DNA of 64,000 bases from Dasypus novemcinctus. Lineage: Eukaryota; Chordata; Mammalia; Cingulata; Dasypodidae. This document shows, in pieces, positions 13,141-27,158 of this stretch. The stretch is from assembly GCF_030445035.2 (NCBI RefSeq), contig NC_080680.1, positions 53,023,212 through 53,087,211 of the forward strand, written 5' to 3'. Position numbers and translations under genes: made by a program. The notes below the pieces were generated by a model. It did no database searches. It was given only the letters and a program-made list of their open reading frames with translations, and was not told the DNA's origin. Each line of letters opens with the position of its first letter. The stretch's first letter is position 1.

Positions 13141-15105
13141 TTAATGTTGTTTTTTTTTTTTTCATTTCTTAAAAGTCAATAGCAATGTCCATTCTTTCAG
13201 GCTTGATTTTAGTAAATTGAGTTTTCTCTCCTTTTTTCTTTGTCAGTCTGGTTAAAATATTGTCAATATTGTTTATCTTTTCAAAGAACTAACTTGGTTT
13301 TGTTTAGTTTCTCTATTGTTTTTCTAATCTCTGTATCACTTATGTTTTCCTTATTTTAAAAATCATTTCCTTCCTATCTACTTGCAATGAATTAATTTTC
13401 TCTTTTATTTTTCTATTAAGGTGCAAAGTAAGGCTTTTATTTGAGAAAGTTCTCCTTTTATAATATATGTACTTAATGCTATAAATTTCCCTATAAGCAC
13501 TGCACTATTTTATCCCACAATTCTGGTATGTTGCATATACTAATACATTTTCATTCATCTCAAAGTCTTTTCTAATTTCCTGTTTTTTCTGTTTCTTTTT
13601 AACCCATTGATTATCTAAGACTGTGCTTAATTTCTACATGAATCTGTCATTCCCATATTCCTTCTGTTATTAATTCATAAGCTAATTCCTTTGTGATAAC
13701 CAAATATTCTTTACATGATTTACATAATTTGAAATGTATTTACATTTGTTTTATGGCCAAGCATATGATCTTTCCTAGAAAATGTTTCAAGTCATTTGAG
13801 AAGAATATGTATTATTTTGCTTTGGGATGGAATGTTCAATAGAACTAGACAGCTGTTGCATCCAATTTCTTCATAGAATCGATAAGTATTCTATACCTTG
13901 TTGGTCTTCTGTCTATGTACACTGTTGCATGCACTATTGAAAAATCCAACTATTATTGTCGAATTTTGTAGTTCTCCTCTGTATTCTACCAGTTTTGTTT
14001 TGTATATTTTGGGGCTGTTCATAGGTGCATATATATTTATACTTGCTATTATCTTCCTAGAGGATTAAAACTTTTATCATTACAAAATGTACCTCTATCT
14101 TGATATTAGTTTAGTGAGTTTAGCTTTCTCATGATTGTACTTTGAATGATAAATCTTTTCCACTCTTTTACTTTCAATCTGTTTGTATTTTTGTATCTGA
14201 AGTGGGTCTTGTGTAGATAGCAGTGCTGGATTTTGTTTTGTTTTTGTTTTTATTTTATCTTAGTCCTATCTGACAATCTGTGTATTTTGGCTAGACTATT
14301 TAATCTATTCTCATTTCATGTCATTATTGATATGTTGGAAACATTCCTGCCATTTTGCTTTCGTTTTCTTTATGTCGGTGTCTTTTGGTTCCTCTGTTTC
14401 TTTTATACTGCTTTCTTTTGTATTAATATTTTCTAGTGTAATATTTTAGTTCCTTTAATGATATTACACAGTATTTTTTCAGTTAATATCTAAATATTTG
14501 CTCTATAATGTATAATATCCCACTTAATTTATCAGAATCCACTTCAAATTTATATTAATCTAGTGATATATAAAAATGTCACTTACATATAACACTATGT
14601 CTTCTTTCCCCTGTTTGAACTATTATTCATATCACATCTGTATATGTTAGAAATCCAACAATATATTGCATTAATTATTTATTTAATTTTACATCTTTTA
14701 AACACATGAGAGAGAAGAAAAGCAAGTATATATTTACAGGCTCGTTTATGTTTACCCTGTTTATCATTTCTTTTATATTCCTGTGTGTTCAATTTAACCA
14801 TCTCCTGTCATTTCCTTACTCCAAAGAGTTTTCTTCTCACCCCCTAATTTGTACTGTTAATCGTATAATTATATACACATTATTTTGTGCAATTGCTTTT
14901 AAATCAATTGTGAAGAAGGAGGGATATGTAATTATACTGTCTTTTATAATTACCTACTAATTACCTTTAGCAGAAGTATTTATTTTTTCCTGTGCATTTG
15001 AATTCATTTCTGGTATCACTTGCTTTAGTATTTCTTGTAAAGCAAGAATTCTAGAAACAAGCTATCATATTTTTGTTGTTTTCAAAATCTGCTAATGTCT
15101 TTATT
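13141..15105 (-). mobile_element. Old L1 ORF2 (RT to endonuclease)
   Basis: Continuation of the L1 interrupted by the SINE. Plus-strand text 'ttcaaagaactaacttggtt', 'tatcccacaattctggtatg', 'gaagtgggtcttgtgtagat' corresponds to successively more 5' parts of L1 ORF2 on the minus strand. No intact frame. Confidence 0.7.
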
Positions 15106-18100
15106 TACATGTATTTTTAATTAAATATTTTATATTGAAATGATTTCAGATTCACATTTTATGAAATAATACAGATCATATATTCTATTTGCCTGTTCCC
15201 CCATGGTAACATCTTGCAAATTATAACACAATATAAAACTAAATATTGACATTGATATGGTCAAGATACATAACCTTTCTTTCACCACAAGAATCCTTCA
15301 TGATATCCTCTGTCATACATTTCAAACACTCCTTAATCCCTTGCAACCACTAATTTACCTCCCAATTCTGTTATTTTGTCATTTTAAGCATGTTATTCAA
15401 GTAGAAAATACAGTGTGTAATTTTTCATATTTGCCTTTTTTCCTCTTAGCATTATTCTCTGGAGTTTCTTCTAGTTTGTCTATATCAATAGTTCATTCCC
15501 TTTTCTTTTATAATCTGAATTGAATTCCATGGTATGGAATTAACACAGTTTATTTATCCATTCTTGATTGAGAAATCTGGGATGCTTGGAGCTATTGTGA
15601 ATAAATATACTATTAATAATCATGTACATGTTTATTCAGTAAAGAAATCAGTATTATGGGAGAATAAAGGCCCAGAATGTAATTACTGGGTTACATCATA
15701 GTTTCATATTTGGTTTATTAAATAATTTCCTAATTGTTTTTCCAGAATGGTGGTACCATTTTATATTTGCAGAAGCAAAGTAGTAGTAATCCAATTTTTC
15801 TCCATCCTCATAAGAATTAGGTGTTGTCATTTTTTTTTTTTTAATTTAGCCACTCTGATAGGTGAGTAGTGATATCTTTTTGGGATTTTAATTTGCATTT
15901 CCATAGTGGATTATGATATTGAATATCTTTGTATGGACTTATTTCACCTCAGTATATCCTCTTTAGTGAAATGTCTCTTCATGACTTTGGCCCCATTTTT
16001 AATTTGAGATTTGTTGTTTTACTATTGAGTTTATTCTCCATGTTTTTTATTAGAGTAGTTATAGATTTACAGAAAAGTCATGCATAAAACATGGAGTTCC
16101 TATATAGCAACCTATTATTAACACCTTACAAATGTATGATATATTTGTTATAATCCATGAAAAAGTATTTTTGCTGTTGAATTTTGACAATTCTTTTAAT
16201 ATTTTAGATATTATTACTTTGCTAGATGTTGGTTTGCAATTAGTTTCTCCCACTTTGTAGCTTGTCTTTCTTCCTCTTAACAGGTTTTTAATTTTGATGA
16301 AGAGTAGAAGCTTTTAATTTTGATGATGTCCAATGTATCACTTTATTCTCTTAGAGATCATGCTTTTTTTGTCAAGTCCACAGACTCTTTCTTTTATTAC
16401 CAGATCCCAAATATTTCTCCCATAATAATTTTCTAAATGTCTTATAGGCTTTTATATTAAATTTAAGTATATGATCCATTTTTTCATTCGATTTTGAATA
16501 AGGCATGAAGCAGGTTAAACATTTCGCCCCCATATGGATGTCCAATTGTTCTAGCACCTTTTGTTGAACAAGCTGTATTTTATCTATTGAATTGCTTTCT
16601 CAGCATTTTCGGAAGTCAATTGAGTGTATTTTTGTGAGTTGATTACTTTGTTCTCTGTTCTGTTTAACTGACCTAGGTTTACATTCCTCTGCCAATACTA
16701 CACAGTCTTGATTATTATAGGTGTATGATAAATCTTGAAATTGGGTATATATTGCTTCCTCCCACTTTATTTTTCTTTTTGGTAACTTCTTTACATATTG
16801 TATACTTTTGCTTAAATGTTACAATAATCTTATCCGTTTCTGCAAAATATTTTGCTGGGATTCTGAAAGTAACGATTGTTTAATCAGTATTTCAAATTAG
16901 AAAGAATACCTTTCTTGCGATGAGAATTCTAAACAATGAATTTGGAAATTTTCCTCCATTTATACATATCTTATTTGACCCATTAGAATTTTTTAGTTTT
17001 AAGAATTAAAGGCTTTATACATATTTTGTTATATTAATACTCATGATTTTCATTTTTGAGTAATTGTAAATTACACTGTTTTTTTTTTGTTATAAGTTAG
17101 TGCACACATGCATATTACAAGTGAATAGAAATAAACTTGATTTTTCACATTTATCATATACCATATGACCCTAATGCACTCACTAGTCCTGGGATTACTT
17201 TTCTAGATTCCTTGGGAATTTCTTTGTAGACAATGATATCATCTGCAAAGAGGGACAGTATTATTTCTTCCTTTCCAATATGTATGACTTTTATTTCCTT
17301 TTTCCTTATTATATGTATGGAGTTATTTTTATCCTTTTAATGCCCTCAGGATCTATATTTATATCCTAGTTCTTTCCTCACTTATCTTTTGTCAGTCTTG
17401 CTAGAGGACTGACAATTTTATTGACCTTTTCAAATTTCCTTATTCTTTGCATTTATCTTTTATTCCTTTGTCATTTTCAATATTATTGATTTCTGCGCTT
17501 ACTGTTTTCCTTCTTCTTGCTGTGAGTTTATTTTGTTCTTTATATAGGTTCTGGAAGTGGGAATTCGGAGTATTGATTTAAGAAATTTCTTCTTATCTAA
17601 GAAACATTTGAGACTCTAAAGATTCCTCTCAGCACTCCTTTGGCTGTATCCCACAAATGTTGCCTTTTCATTTTAAGCAATTAAATGTACATTTTTATTT
17701 CCCTTGAGAATTCCTTTTTGACCTTTGGGTTATTTAAAAGTATGTTGTTTAGTTCCCAAGAGTTTGGAAATTATCTTTTTTTTCTTTCTGCCATTGAAGT
17801 TTAATTTGATTTAATTTTTGTCATAAAGCACATTCTGTGTGATTTCAATTTTTAAAAATTTCTTGAGGTTTGTTTTATGGTGCAAAAGATGGTCAATCTT
17901 GGAATATGTTCCATGAGCATGTGAAAAGAATGTATATAATGCTTTTGTCAGTTGGAATGTTCTATAATGTTTATTAGATCCTTTTGGTGGATGATATTGC
18001 TTAGATCTTCTATATCTTTACCAATTTTCATTTTAGTTCTATCAATATTAACAGGGGATGTTAAATGTACAACTCTAATAAGGGCTTTGTCTATTTCTTC

Positions 18101-21100
18101 TTTCAGTTATATCAATTTTTGCTTCACATATTTTTTAGCTCTGATTTTTGCTGTACACACATTTAGGATTGCTGTCTTTTTTGGTGAATTGACTTTTTTA
18201 TTATTATATAATATCCCTTTAAGCCTCTGGTAATTTCAGTAGCTCTGAAGTCTCTTTATCTGATTTTAATTTACCAAATTCACTCTCTTTTGATTAGTGT
18301 TTGCATGATATAACCTTTTCCATCTTTTTATTCTAAACTGCATTTATCATTATTCTTATAGATAACACATACATGGGTTTTATTTTCAATCCACCCCAGC
18401 AATCTCTGTCTTTCGGTTAGTGTATTTAGATCATTTAAAGTTAAAGAAATTATTGCTTTGTTAGGGCTTAAGCCTGTCACTTTATGTTTTGTTTTCTGTT
18501 CTTTCTTCATTTCATTTCTCTGATTTCTTTTTCCTGGTTTCTTGTGTGTTACTTGTACATATTTAGAATCCTTTTGACTTCTTTGTATTGTTCAAGAGTA
18601 TATCTTGTATAGCTTGTAAAATAGTTTCTCTAGTTACTACATTATATAAACCTAACTTATTGTAATCTACTTGTGCCATCAATTTTTACCACTTTAAGTG
18701 GCATATGGAAAATTTACCTTCCTTTATAATGTATAACTCTTATACATTTTCTCTACATATATTTGGAAATGCATAAGGCAATGTTAATATTAGTGCTTCA
18801 ACCATCAAACATAATTTAGGAAACTCAAGAGGAGAAAGAATATGCATTTTATCTACTCATGTATTTACTTTCTCATTTGATTTTCTTCCTTCCTGATGTT
18901 TCAAGATCATTCCTTTTTCATTTCTTTTCTATTTAGAGAATTTCCTTTGGGCATTCTTAATTTTCTTCATCTGAAAATGTCTTAACCCTCTTCATTCCTG
19001 AAGGATATTTCTGTTGGATATAGGATTCCATTTTTTCTGTTTCTTTCTTTTTTCAGCATTTGAAAAAATTTGCGTCACTTCTTTCTGAAATCTATGGGTT
19101 CTGATGAGACGTCCACTGTGATTTTAATCCTTTTTCACTCATAAGTAAACTGTCATTTTTCTCTCAGTTCTTTCAATATCTTTTCTTCATCTCTGGGTTT
19201 TGGAACTTTGGCTATATTGTATCTTGTTTTAAAATTGTTGACTATATCCTGTTTGAGCATCTGTCAACTTTTTGAATCTGTATGTTCCTCTTTTTCCAAC
19301 TTTGGGATGTTTTCAGACATTATTTGGGTACTTGTCTCAACCACACCCCATTTCTCTTCTTCTATTGGGAATCCAATGATGTGTTTTGTTTTAGTCCCAC
19401 CTTTCCTAAAATCTCCTTTTATTTCTTTTTTTTCTTTAAGTCAAGTTACTCTCTGTTGTTCGGATTGGGTAATTTCTATTGCTCTATCATACAGTTCACT
19501 GATTCTTTCTACTTTCCCCTCTGTTTCAGAACCCTCCATTGTGTGTGTGTTCTTTCAGCTTTTATAATTTTCTAAACTTTTCATTTGTTTCGTCTTTGAA
19601 TTTTCCATTTATTTGCCAAGAATACTTATTCGTTTGCTGAGACTCTTTTTTTTCTTCAGTTCAAGCATGTACATAATTATTCATTTTAGCATTTTTATGA
19701 TGGCTGCTTTAAAACCTTTGCCAGATAATGTTTCTGCCATCTTTGTGCTGTCATCTGCTGATTGTCTTTTTTTCTTTTTTTCATTCAGCTTGAGAGCTTC
19801 CTGATTCTTGGACCTGAATAGTATGTATATTATGTTATACGACTCTGGATCTTATTTACATCCGTTTTATTTAGATTCCTCTGACACAGCAAAAAACAGG
19901 TTCTGTCTCATTACTGCCAGGTGGGATAGAAGCCCATGCACACCACTTACATTAACATCCAGCAAGGGGGGGCGGGGATCTCCTCATTACTAGTGAAAGT
20001 TCTTTCTCCCAGTAGGCCTCCACAATCTCTAACTAGAAGGAAGTTTTAGAAGTACCTATGATTATTGCCCACATGGTTTCTCCTGGCACTATTGAAAAAA
20101 TCAAGTCTCCCCACTCAGCAGTTGGGGTTTGGGATGTAGTTTTGTTCTTTGGTGTTTGGCTGAAGTAGAATGATTATTCTCTTAATGTTTTTCATCTTGC
20201 TAGGTTGTCTTTCCATGATCCTTATACTAAAGGGAGTATGCTTTTGTTGTAATTTTTTTCTATCTTATCCTGCTTATTTTTTTCTGAGTTCCATTTTCTC
20301 TAATACCCAACCTGAGATATATAAGGGAAAAAGAAAACTCAGGGAACTTCCCACTGTGTTGTTTTCAGGTTTCAAGGTCCCTAGCTTGTCTGCTTTTTAA
20401 AATCCTTCTTTCAAAGGAATCCTTATGTTTAAATGTCAATATAAAAGTTCAGAGTTTTGATTAGAATTTAGCATAAGGAATAGGGAAGGATATCTCTACT
20501 TGTATTAATTTTTGAGGGACTAATTTTATTGATAAAAGATTCTGAGTTGACACATTTTTCCTTCCAGCACTTTGAGTTCATCATCCCCTATCTTCCAGTT
20601 TCCTTTGTTTCTGATGAAAAGTCAACTGTTGCTCTTCTGTGGTTCCCATCAACGTGTTGAGTTGTTTTTCTCTTTCTGTCTTCAACATTTTCTTGTGTTT
20701 TTGTCTTTCAAGGTGTTTACCATGAAGAATCTCTGTGTAGGTCTCTGCATTTATCCTACTTCAAGTTCTTGTATGTGCAGATTAAAGTTTTTCCTCAAAT
20801 TTGAAATATTTAGCCATTATTTCTTCAAATGTGTTTTTTATTTTCCTTTTACTACTCCTTCTGGTACTTCCACTAACATACCACTACATACCACATGGTT
20901 CAATAGTATATATTGGTGCACTTAAGGGTGTCCAATATTTCCATGAAGCTCTATTCATGTAGTCTTAATTTTTTTCTCTCTGTTCTTCAGACTGTATAAT
21001 TCCTATTGCTCTATCTTAAAGTCTATTGATTCTTTCTTTTGTCTGTTAAAATCTACAGATTAGCTTCATTAGTAAATTTTTCATTCATGTCCATGTAATT

Positions 21101-21275
21101 TTCAACTTGAGAATTTCAATTGGAAATTTTAAAAAATTTCTCTCTTTAGTGATATTCTCTATTTCATGAGGAATGCCTTCTTGACTTCTTTAGCTATTTT
21201 TCCCCCTTGTTCTTTCAATACATTTATAATATCTGTTTGATGTCTTTTCTGTTAAATCCACATATGGACTCAAAG
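15106..21275 (-). mobile_element. Further old L1 sequence (more than one copy)
   Basis: A fresh L1 3' UTR begins at about 15,110 ('gatttcagattcacatttta', later 'catagtttcatatttggttt'), followed by ORF2-type text to about 18,900. Two separate copies of the same L1 5'/ORF1 region follow: 18,900-19,900 and 20,530-21,270. Both contain a block meaning 'recorded fever/…gattctttct' in the same order (for example 'cagttcactgattctttc' and 'aagtctattgattctttc'). This implies at least two L1 insertions or a rearrangement. All frames are destroyed. Confidence 0.65.
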
Positions 21276-22024
21276 GTAGTTTAAGGAATTGTGGGAATAT
21301 GGCAATCAGGTTAGGCAGATAAAGTTCAATTCTCACTAAAAAACAAACAAACAAACAAAACAGAGAAAGAGCCAAAGGCTCCCTTGAGTACCTGCTTTGG
21401 GGTACAACAGATCAAGACACTGCTTTACAGCACCCAACAGAGTGAGAGACAGACTGGCTAAGGAGCCAAAACAACTAATGACGAGATATAAAACCTCCTG
21501 GCTATCTGGGACTCCCCTCCTTCACCCCAAGATATTAAGTGAGGGTAAAACTCCTAGTGAATTACATCTAACTGACAGGATAGCAGACATTGAGCTGCTC
21601 ACCTCTATGACTTGAAGTGGCTGGCACATATACCCCACCCTTGAGGCAAATAGCATAGGTGGAGCTACTGGCTCCCAGCTCCTAATGGAGTGAGAGGGCA
21701 GATTCCTGGGGAGGAAGAGGGGTCTGGGAGGGTAGGGAATGGTTTTTGTTTTTTTGTTTTTGTTTTTTTTTGCTGTAAATTTGGTCAGCTGAGCTACCCT
21801 TGAATATTGGAAGGAACCCATGGCTCAACAGGGAGAGGGGAGGGAGATCTCCTTAGGCAGGCTGTCATGTCCAGCTACCCAGGTAAGGAGAGGAAGTAGA
21901 TCATAGAGGAGGCAGGGACAGACAGGAACCTAATCAGCAGGACTGTAGCAAACTGCAAGGACTCTAACCTGCCTGAGGGAAAAGAGGTGGAGAGCCTTCT
22001 GACAGGATAACTAACCTAAGGAGA

Positions 22025-22095
22025 TAGATTAGTTTCATGGACGAATTCCTGCCTTGCATATACAAGGTCCTGGTTTGATTCCCAGCTCTTCTTAA
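22025..22095 (+). other. tRNA-like promoter remnant in the L1 5' UTR
   Basis: The sequence 'ggtttgattcc' at 22072-22082 is one base from a Pol III B-box, and it is preceded by 'cttgcatatacaaggtcctg', which resembles the DAS SINE head around its B-box. The expected A-box position holds only a weak match. It may be a SINE fragment captured by the L1 5' UTR or a chance likeness. Confidence 0.35.
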
Positions 22096-22924
22096 AGAAG
22101 TGATCCATTGGGCTTTGAGGCATCTAGCTGAAATTTTATGACAGGAAGGTATAGACATTCACTTTGTATTAGCTTTTCTTGGATCTCTCTCTCTTTTTTT
22201 AAGAGGTCCCTTTTTAAACTTTCCTTAATTTACTCACTAAAACCCACTTCAGACCTGCAGAGGACAGGCTTCAGGGTGATTGACTGATGAACACAAGCAG
22301 CCTGAGAAGTTCCTTAGTGGTCTAAGAGAGAAAGCTGTTTTTCCATGTTCATTTTTGTTTTTTTCTTCTTTTTTCCCCTCTCTTTCTCCTGTTTAAAATG
22401 AATTGCTGGTGTCTTCTCTCTTGTTTGTTGTGTTTGCCCTTCCTTTGTTTTCTTGATTTTTTGTTTTGTTTTGCTTATTGATTTTCTCTACCCATGCTAT
22501 TTTTTTCCTCTCCTTCATCTTCCTGTCTTCTGTTTTCTGTTCTTGTTCTTTAATTCCACCTCTTTATGTTTAGTCTTCAATTTTTCTTGTTTTTATTTCT
22601 CTCTCTCCTTTTTATCTCTTTTCTTTCCTTTACTTTTTTCCTTTCTCTCTTTTCTTTTTTCTTTTCCTCTCTTCTCATTATTCGGGTCTTTTAAGTCATT
22701 CTATGTATTATTTTCTATTCTATGTCTTATTTCATTGTTTTTATTCTTCTGCACTTCTTACTAGTGTTAATTATTCATTACATATTACTTTTTCTCTGCT
22801 CCTAATTTTTATTCAAGAGAACATAGACACCAGCAAGGAAATAGAATAAGATTGATGAAGTGTCAAAGTGAAACCTTACCACACACAAAAATAACAAAAT
22901 AAAACCCTAGAATAGAGAGGGAAG

Positions 22925-23955
22925 CTAATGAGCTGAATAAACTTATCAAGATAAACAGATGTCTAGACAACAACAAAAAATTAAAATCCATACTAAGAAA
23001 CAGGAAGATATGGCCCTGTCAAACAAATAAACTAAAAACCAGGAGGAGATGCAGAATATGGAACAACTAATCTAAGATGTCCAAACAAATATCCTGAATT
23101 AACTTAATGAAGTGAAGGAAGAGATTAAGAATATTTCAGAGATTAGGAGAACATACTGAAGACATTGTAAACATACATAAATAGGTAATGGATAGGATGG
23201 TCATGGATGACACAATCCAAGAAATAAAAAATACACTGGAGGCACATAATGGCAGACTTGAATGGGCAAAGGAAAGAATCAGTGATGTGGAAGACTGTAT
23301 ATCTGAACTCAAACATGGTAGAACAGATAGATAAAAACATAAAGAAGATCCAGCAGGGAATTAAGGATTTAAATGACAACAGGAAATGCACAAACATATG
23401 CAATATAGGCATCCCATAGGGAGAAGAGAAAGGAACGGGGATATATGGTGTGTTGGAGGAAATAATAGCTGAAAACTTCCCAACTTTATTGAGGGAGATG
23501 GACATACATGTCCAGGAATCCTAACAGGCCTACTCCAAGACATATACCTATGAAATTGTCCAATGTTCAAGACAAAGAGAGAATTCTAAAGCAAGAAGAG
23601 AAAAGAGATCCATCACATACAAGAGAAGCTCGATGAGATTAATGCTGATTTCTCATATGAAACCATGGAGGCAAGAAGGCAATGGTATGACAGTTAAGGT
23701 GCTAAAAGAAAAAATTTCTAGCCAAGAATTCTCTATCCAACAAAGCTGACATTCAAAAATAAGGGAGAGTTCAAAAGAGTCACAGAACAGAAATTAAGGG
23801 TGTAAGTGAATGAGAAACCTTTCCTTAAAGAAATAGTAAAGGGAGTTGTGCAGGTCAAAAGGAAAAAAACAGGAGAAAGAGAGTTGGAGGAGAGTGTAAG
23901 AACAACTAAAAAGATAAAAAGAAAAAGAAAAACAAGATATGGCATACATTAACCT
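22925..23955 (+). pseudogene. L1 ORF1 relic
   Basis: L1 ORF1 encodes the RNA-binding chaperone of the L1 particle. Here the region has the expected A-rich coding strand and order, with text near 23,090-23,400 typical of the coiled-coil segment ('gaagtgaaggaagagattaa', 'gaatgggcaaaggaaagaat') and 'gccaagaattctctatccaa' near 23,720 typical of its 3' end. Stops occur in every frame; no frame above about 60 codons follows the expected direction. It lies just upstream of the ORF2 relic, as in normal L1. Confidence 0.65.
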
Positions 23956-23959
23956 AAAG

Positions 23960-26900
23960 AAAACATGGCTAATGTAAATAATTCCTTGAAAATAATAACA
24001 TTGAATGTTAATTGATTAAACTCATCAGTCAAGAGACACAGATTGGATAAGTAGATATGACCCAGCTATATGTTATCTACAAGAAATCCACCTTAGACCC
24101 AGGGATGCAGGGAGGCTGAAAGTGAATGGTTGGAAAACAACTTCACAAAAATTAATAACCAAATGAGGTTATTATTTATATTAATAGTGGACAAAAGAGA
24201 CTTTAAATGCAAAGCTATTATATGAGACAAAAGCAGACACTATATATTAATAAAATGGGTAATCAATCAAGAAGAAAGAACAATCAAAAACATTTATGCA
24301 CCTAGCACCTTAGAATACATGAGGCAAACACTGAAAAACTAAGTGGAGAAATAGATGCCTTTACAATTATAGTGGGGGACTTTAATACACCATTATCACC
24401 GTTAGGCAGAACATCTTGACAGGAATCAATGAAGAAACAAAGACTTTGAAAATACATTAGAGGATCTGGACCCAATAGACATGTACAGAACACTACGCCC
24501 AAATACAGCAGCAAATACATTCTTCTCGAGTGCACATGAATCATTCTCTAGGATAGACCACATGCTAGGCCACAGAACAGCTCTCAGTAAATTCAGAAAG
24601 ATTTAAATTATACAAAGTAATTTCCCTGACCACAATGAAATGAAGCTGGAAATCAGTAAGGAGCAGAGAACCAGATTCTTCACAAAGCTATGGAAGTTGA
24701 GCAACACGAACTTAGACAAACAATGGGTCAGAGGAAATTGCAAAAGAAATTGGTAACTACCATGGAACGAATGAAATCGACAACACAGCATATCAAAACC
24801 TATGGGATGCAGCAAAAGCTGTACTGAGGGAGAAATTCATAGTTACACATGCCTATTTTAGAAAAGAAGAAACCTGAAATCAAAGACCTAGCTGTACACA
24901 TGGATGAATTAGTAAAAGAACAAAATCTAAACCCAAAGGATGTAGAAAGAGTGAAATAACAAAAATTAGAGTGTAGCTAAATGAAATTGAAAAGAAGAAA
25001 GCACTAGAAAAAATAAAAGCAAAAGCTGGGTCTTCAAGAAGATTAATAAAATTGACAAACCCTTAGCTAGACTAACAAAGGAAAAAAGAAGATGCAAATA
25101 CATAAAATAAGAAACAAAGAAGGGGATATAACTACTGAACATACTGAAATAAAGAGTATCATGAGAAGATACTTTGAAAAATTGTATGCCACCTAGATGA
25201 ATAATTTAGAGGAAATGGACAAATTCCTAGAAACACACAAACAGTTTCTATTGATGAAAGAAGAAATTGATTAACTCAACAGATCAATCACAAGTTACAT
25301 GATTGAGTTAATTATCAAAAACCTTCCAATTAAAAAGAGTGCAAGATCAGATGGCTTCACAGGTGAATTCTACCAAACAGTCCAGAAAGAAATAACACAA
25401 TCCTGCTTAAACTCTTCCAAAATTAGAAGTGTTGGCATTCTATGATGCCAACATCACCCATCACAAAAAGATGCCATGAGAAAGGAAAACTATAGACCAA
25501 TCTCTCTAAATAACCTAGATGCTAAAATCCTCAACAAAATACTTACTAATATTCAATAACACAACAACCAAATTATGCACCAAGACTAAGTGGGTTTCAT
25601 CTCTGGTATGCAAGGATAGTTCAACATAAGAAAATTAATCAATGTATTACACTATATAAACAGATAAAAGAAAAATGGACATGATCATCTCCATAGACAC
25701 AGAAAAAGCATCCAACAAAATACAGCACCCTTTCCTGATGAAAACAATGAAAAAGATAGGAATAGAAGGGAATTTCCTTAATATGATAAAGGGTATATAT
25801 GAAAAACCCACAACTAACATATTCAATGGTGAAATCCTAAAAACTTTCCCTCTAAGTACTGGAAAAAGACAAGGTTGCCCACTGTCACTGCTCATATTTA
25901 TCATTGTGTTCCAGTACTTGCTCAAGCACTTAGGCAAGAAAAATATATTAAACTCTTCCAAATTGGAAAGGAGGAGTTAAAAATTTCACTATTTGCCGAC
26001 AATATGATCCTAAACATTGAAAGCCCTGAGAAATCTACATCAAAGCTTCTAGAACTTATATATGAGTTCAGTGAAGTGGCAGGTTATAAGATTAATATGC
26101 AAATCAACAGCATTTTTGTACACCAATAATGAGCAATCTGAAGGAGAAATCAAGAAAAAAAATCCCATTTACAATAGCAACTAAAATCATCAAATATCTA
26201 GGAATAAATTAAACTAAAAATGTAAAGGAATTTCACACAGCCAACTATACAACACTGTTTAAGGAAATCAAAGAAGACCTAAATAAGTGGAAGAATTTTC
26301 CCTGTTCATGGATAGAAAGACTAAACCTCATTACGGTATCTATCCTACAGAAACTGATCTACAGATTTAATGAAATCCCAACATAAATCACCACAGTAAT
26401 TTTTACTGAATTGGAAAAGCTTATTATGAAATTCACTTGGAAGGGCAAGAGACCCTGGATAGCCAAAGATATATTGAAAAGAAAAATGAAGTTGGAGGAA
26501 TCATAATACCTGACTTTAAAGCATAACTACAAAGCTACATTGGTCAAAGCTGCATGATATTGGCACAAGGATATACACGTTGACCAACGGAACTGAATTG
26601 AGAGTTCTGATATAGATCTTCACATATATAGTTAACTGATATTTGACAAGACCACCAAGCCCATTCAACTGGGATAGAAGGACTTTACAACAGATGATGC
26701 TTGAGGAACTGGATATCCATATCCAAAAGAATGAGATTGGAACACCATCTCACACCTTATACAAAAATTGACTTAAGATGGATCAAAGATCTAAATGTAA
26801 GGCCAAGACCTTAAAGATCTTGGAAGATAATGTAGGGAAGCATCTACAAGATCTTCTATTAGGAAATGGTGTCATGAAGTTTACACCCTAAGCACGAGCA

Positions 26901-26985
26901 GTGAAAGGAAAAATAGATAAATGGGATGTCCTCAAATTAAAATTGTTTGCACCTCAAAGGAGTTTGCCAAGAAAGTGAAAAGGCA
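23960..26985 (+). pseudogene. L1 ORF2 relic (endonuclease, reverse transcriptase)
   Basis: L1 ORF2 encodes the endonuclease and reverse transcriptase. The endonuclease region is visible at about 23,990-24,900 ('cagctatatgttatctacaa', 'gaaatccaccttagaccc'). The RT domain is best kept in two overlapping frames at 25,675-25,980 and 25,875-26,129. They contain RQGCPLS and, at 25,992-26,003, FADN in place of the catalytic FADD, so one catalytic aspartate is lost. Numerous stops and frameshifts separate the pieces. The C-terminal third is absent beyond 26,985. Confidence 0.8.
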
Positions 26986-27158
26986 TCCGCATTCTGGGTA
27001 GCTCTGCCATATGTTTTAATGGAACAGCAGGAACCCCCTGAGTACTGGGGCAATAGCTAGTGAAGGAGGATGGTCCATTGATGGATACTTAATATTGATT
27101 ACTGTCCTCTTGAACTTTTGTTCTTGAAATTAAAACTTAGCCTAGTATTATAGGGTGC
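26986..27158 (+). mobile_element. Outer copy of L1 3'-end family, part 1
   Basis: This piece aligns with 29,870-30,035 of the inner copy of the same family: 'tactggggcaatagctagtg' here against 'cagtggcaaggaccaggaag' there, then a shared run to 'gggtgc'. The same copy continues at 27,656-27,741 and 31,382-32,545 once the two insertions are removed. It joins L1 ORF2 directly at its left end. Confidence 0.65.

Larger units (their letters stand above)
21276..26985 (+). mobile_element. Lineage-specific L1 with 5' UTR, ORF1 and ORF2 relics
   Basis: The 5' UTR starts near 21,276 ('ggaattgtgggaatatggc') and runs to about 22,900 with an internal T/C-rich tract at 22,350-22,800. ORF1 and ORF2 relics follow in order on the plus strand. 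The element stops inside ORF2 near 26,985, at 'gccaagaaagtgaaaaggca', where it is joined directly to an L1 3'-end family sequence. About the last kilobase of ORF2 is missing. Both ORFs carry many stops and frameshifts, so the element is dead. Confidence 0.8.
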
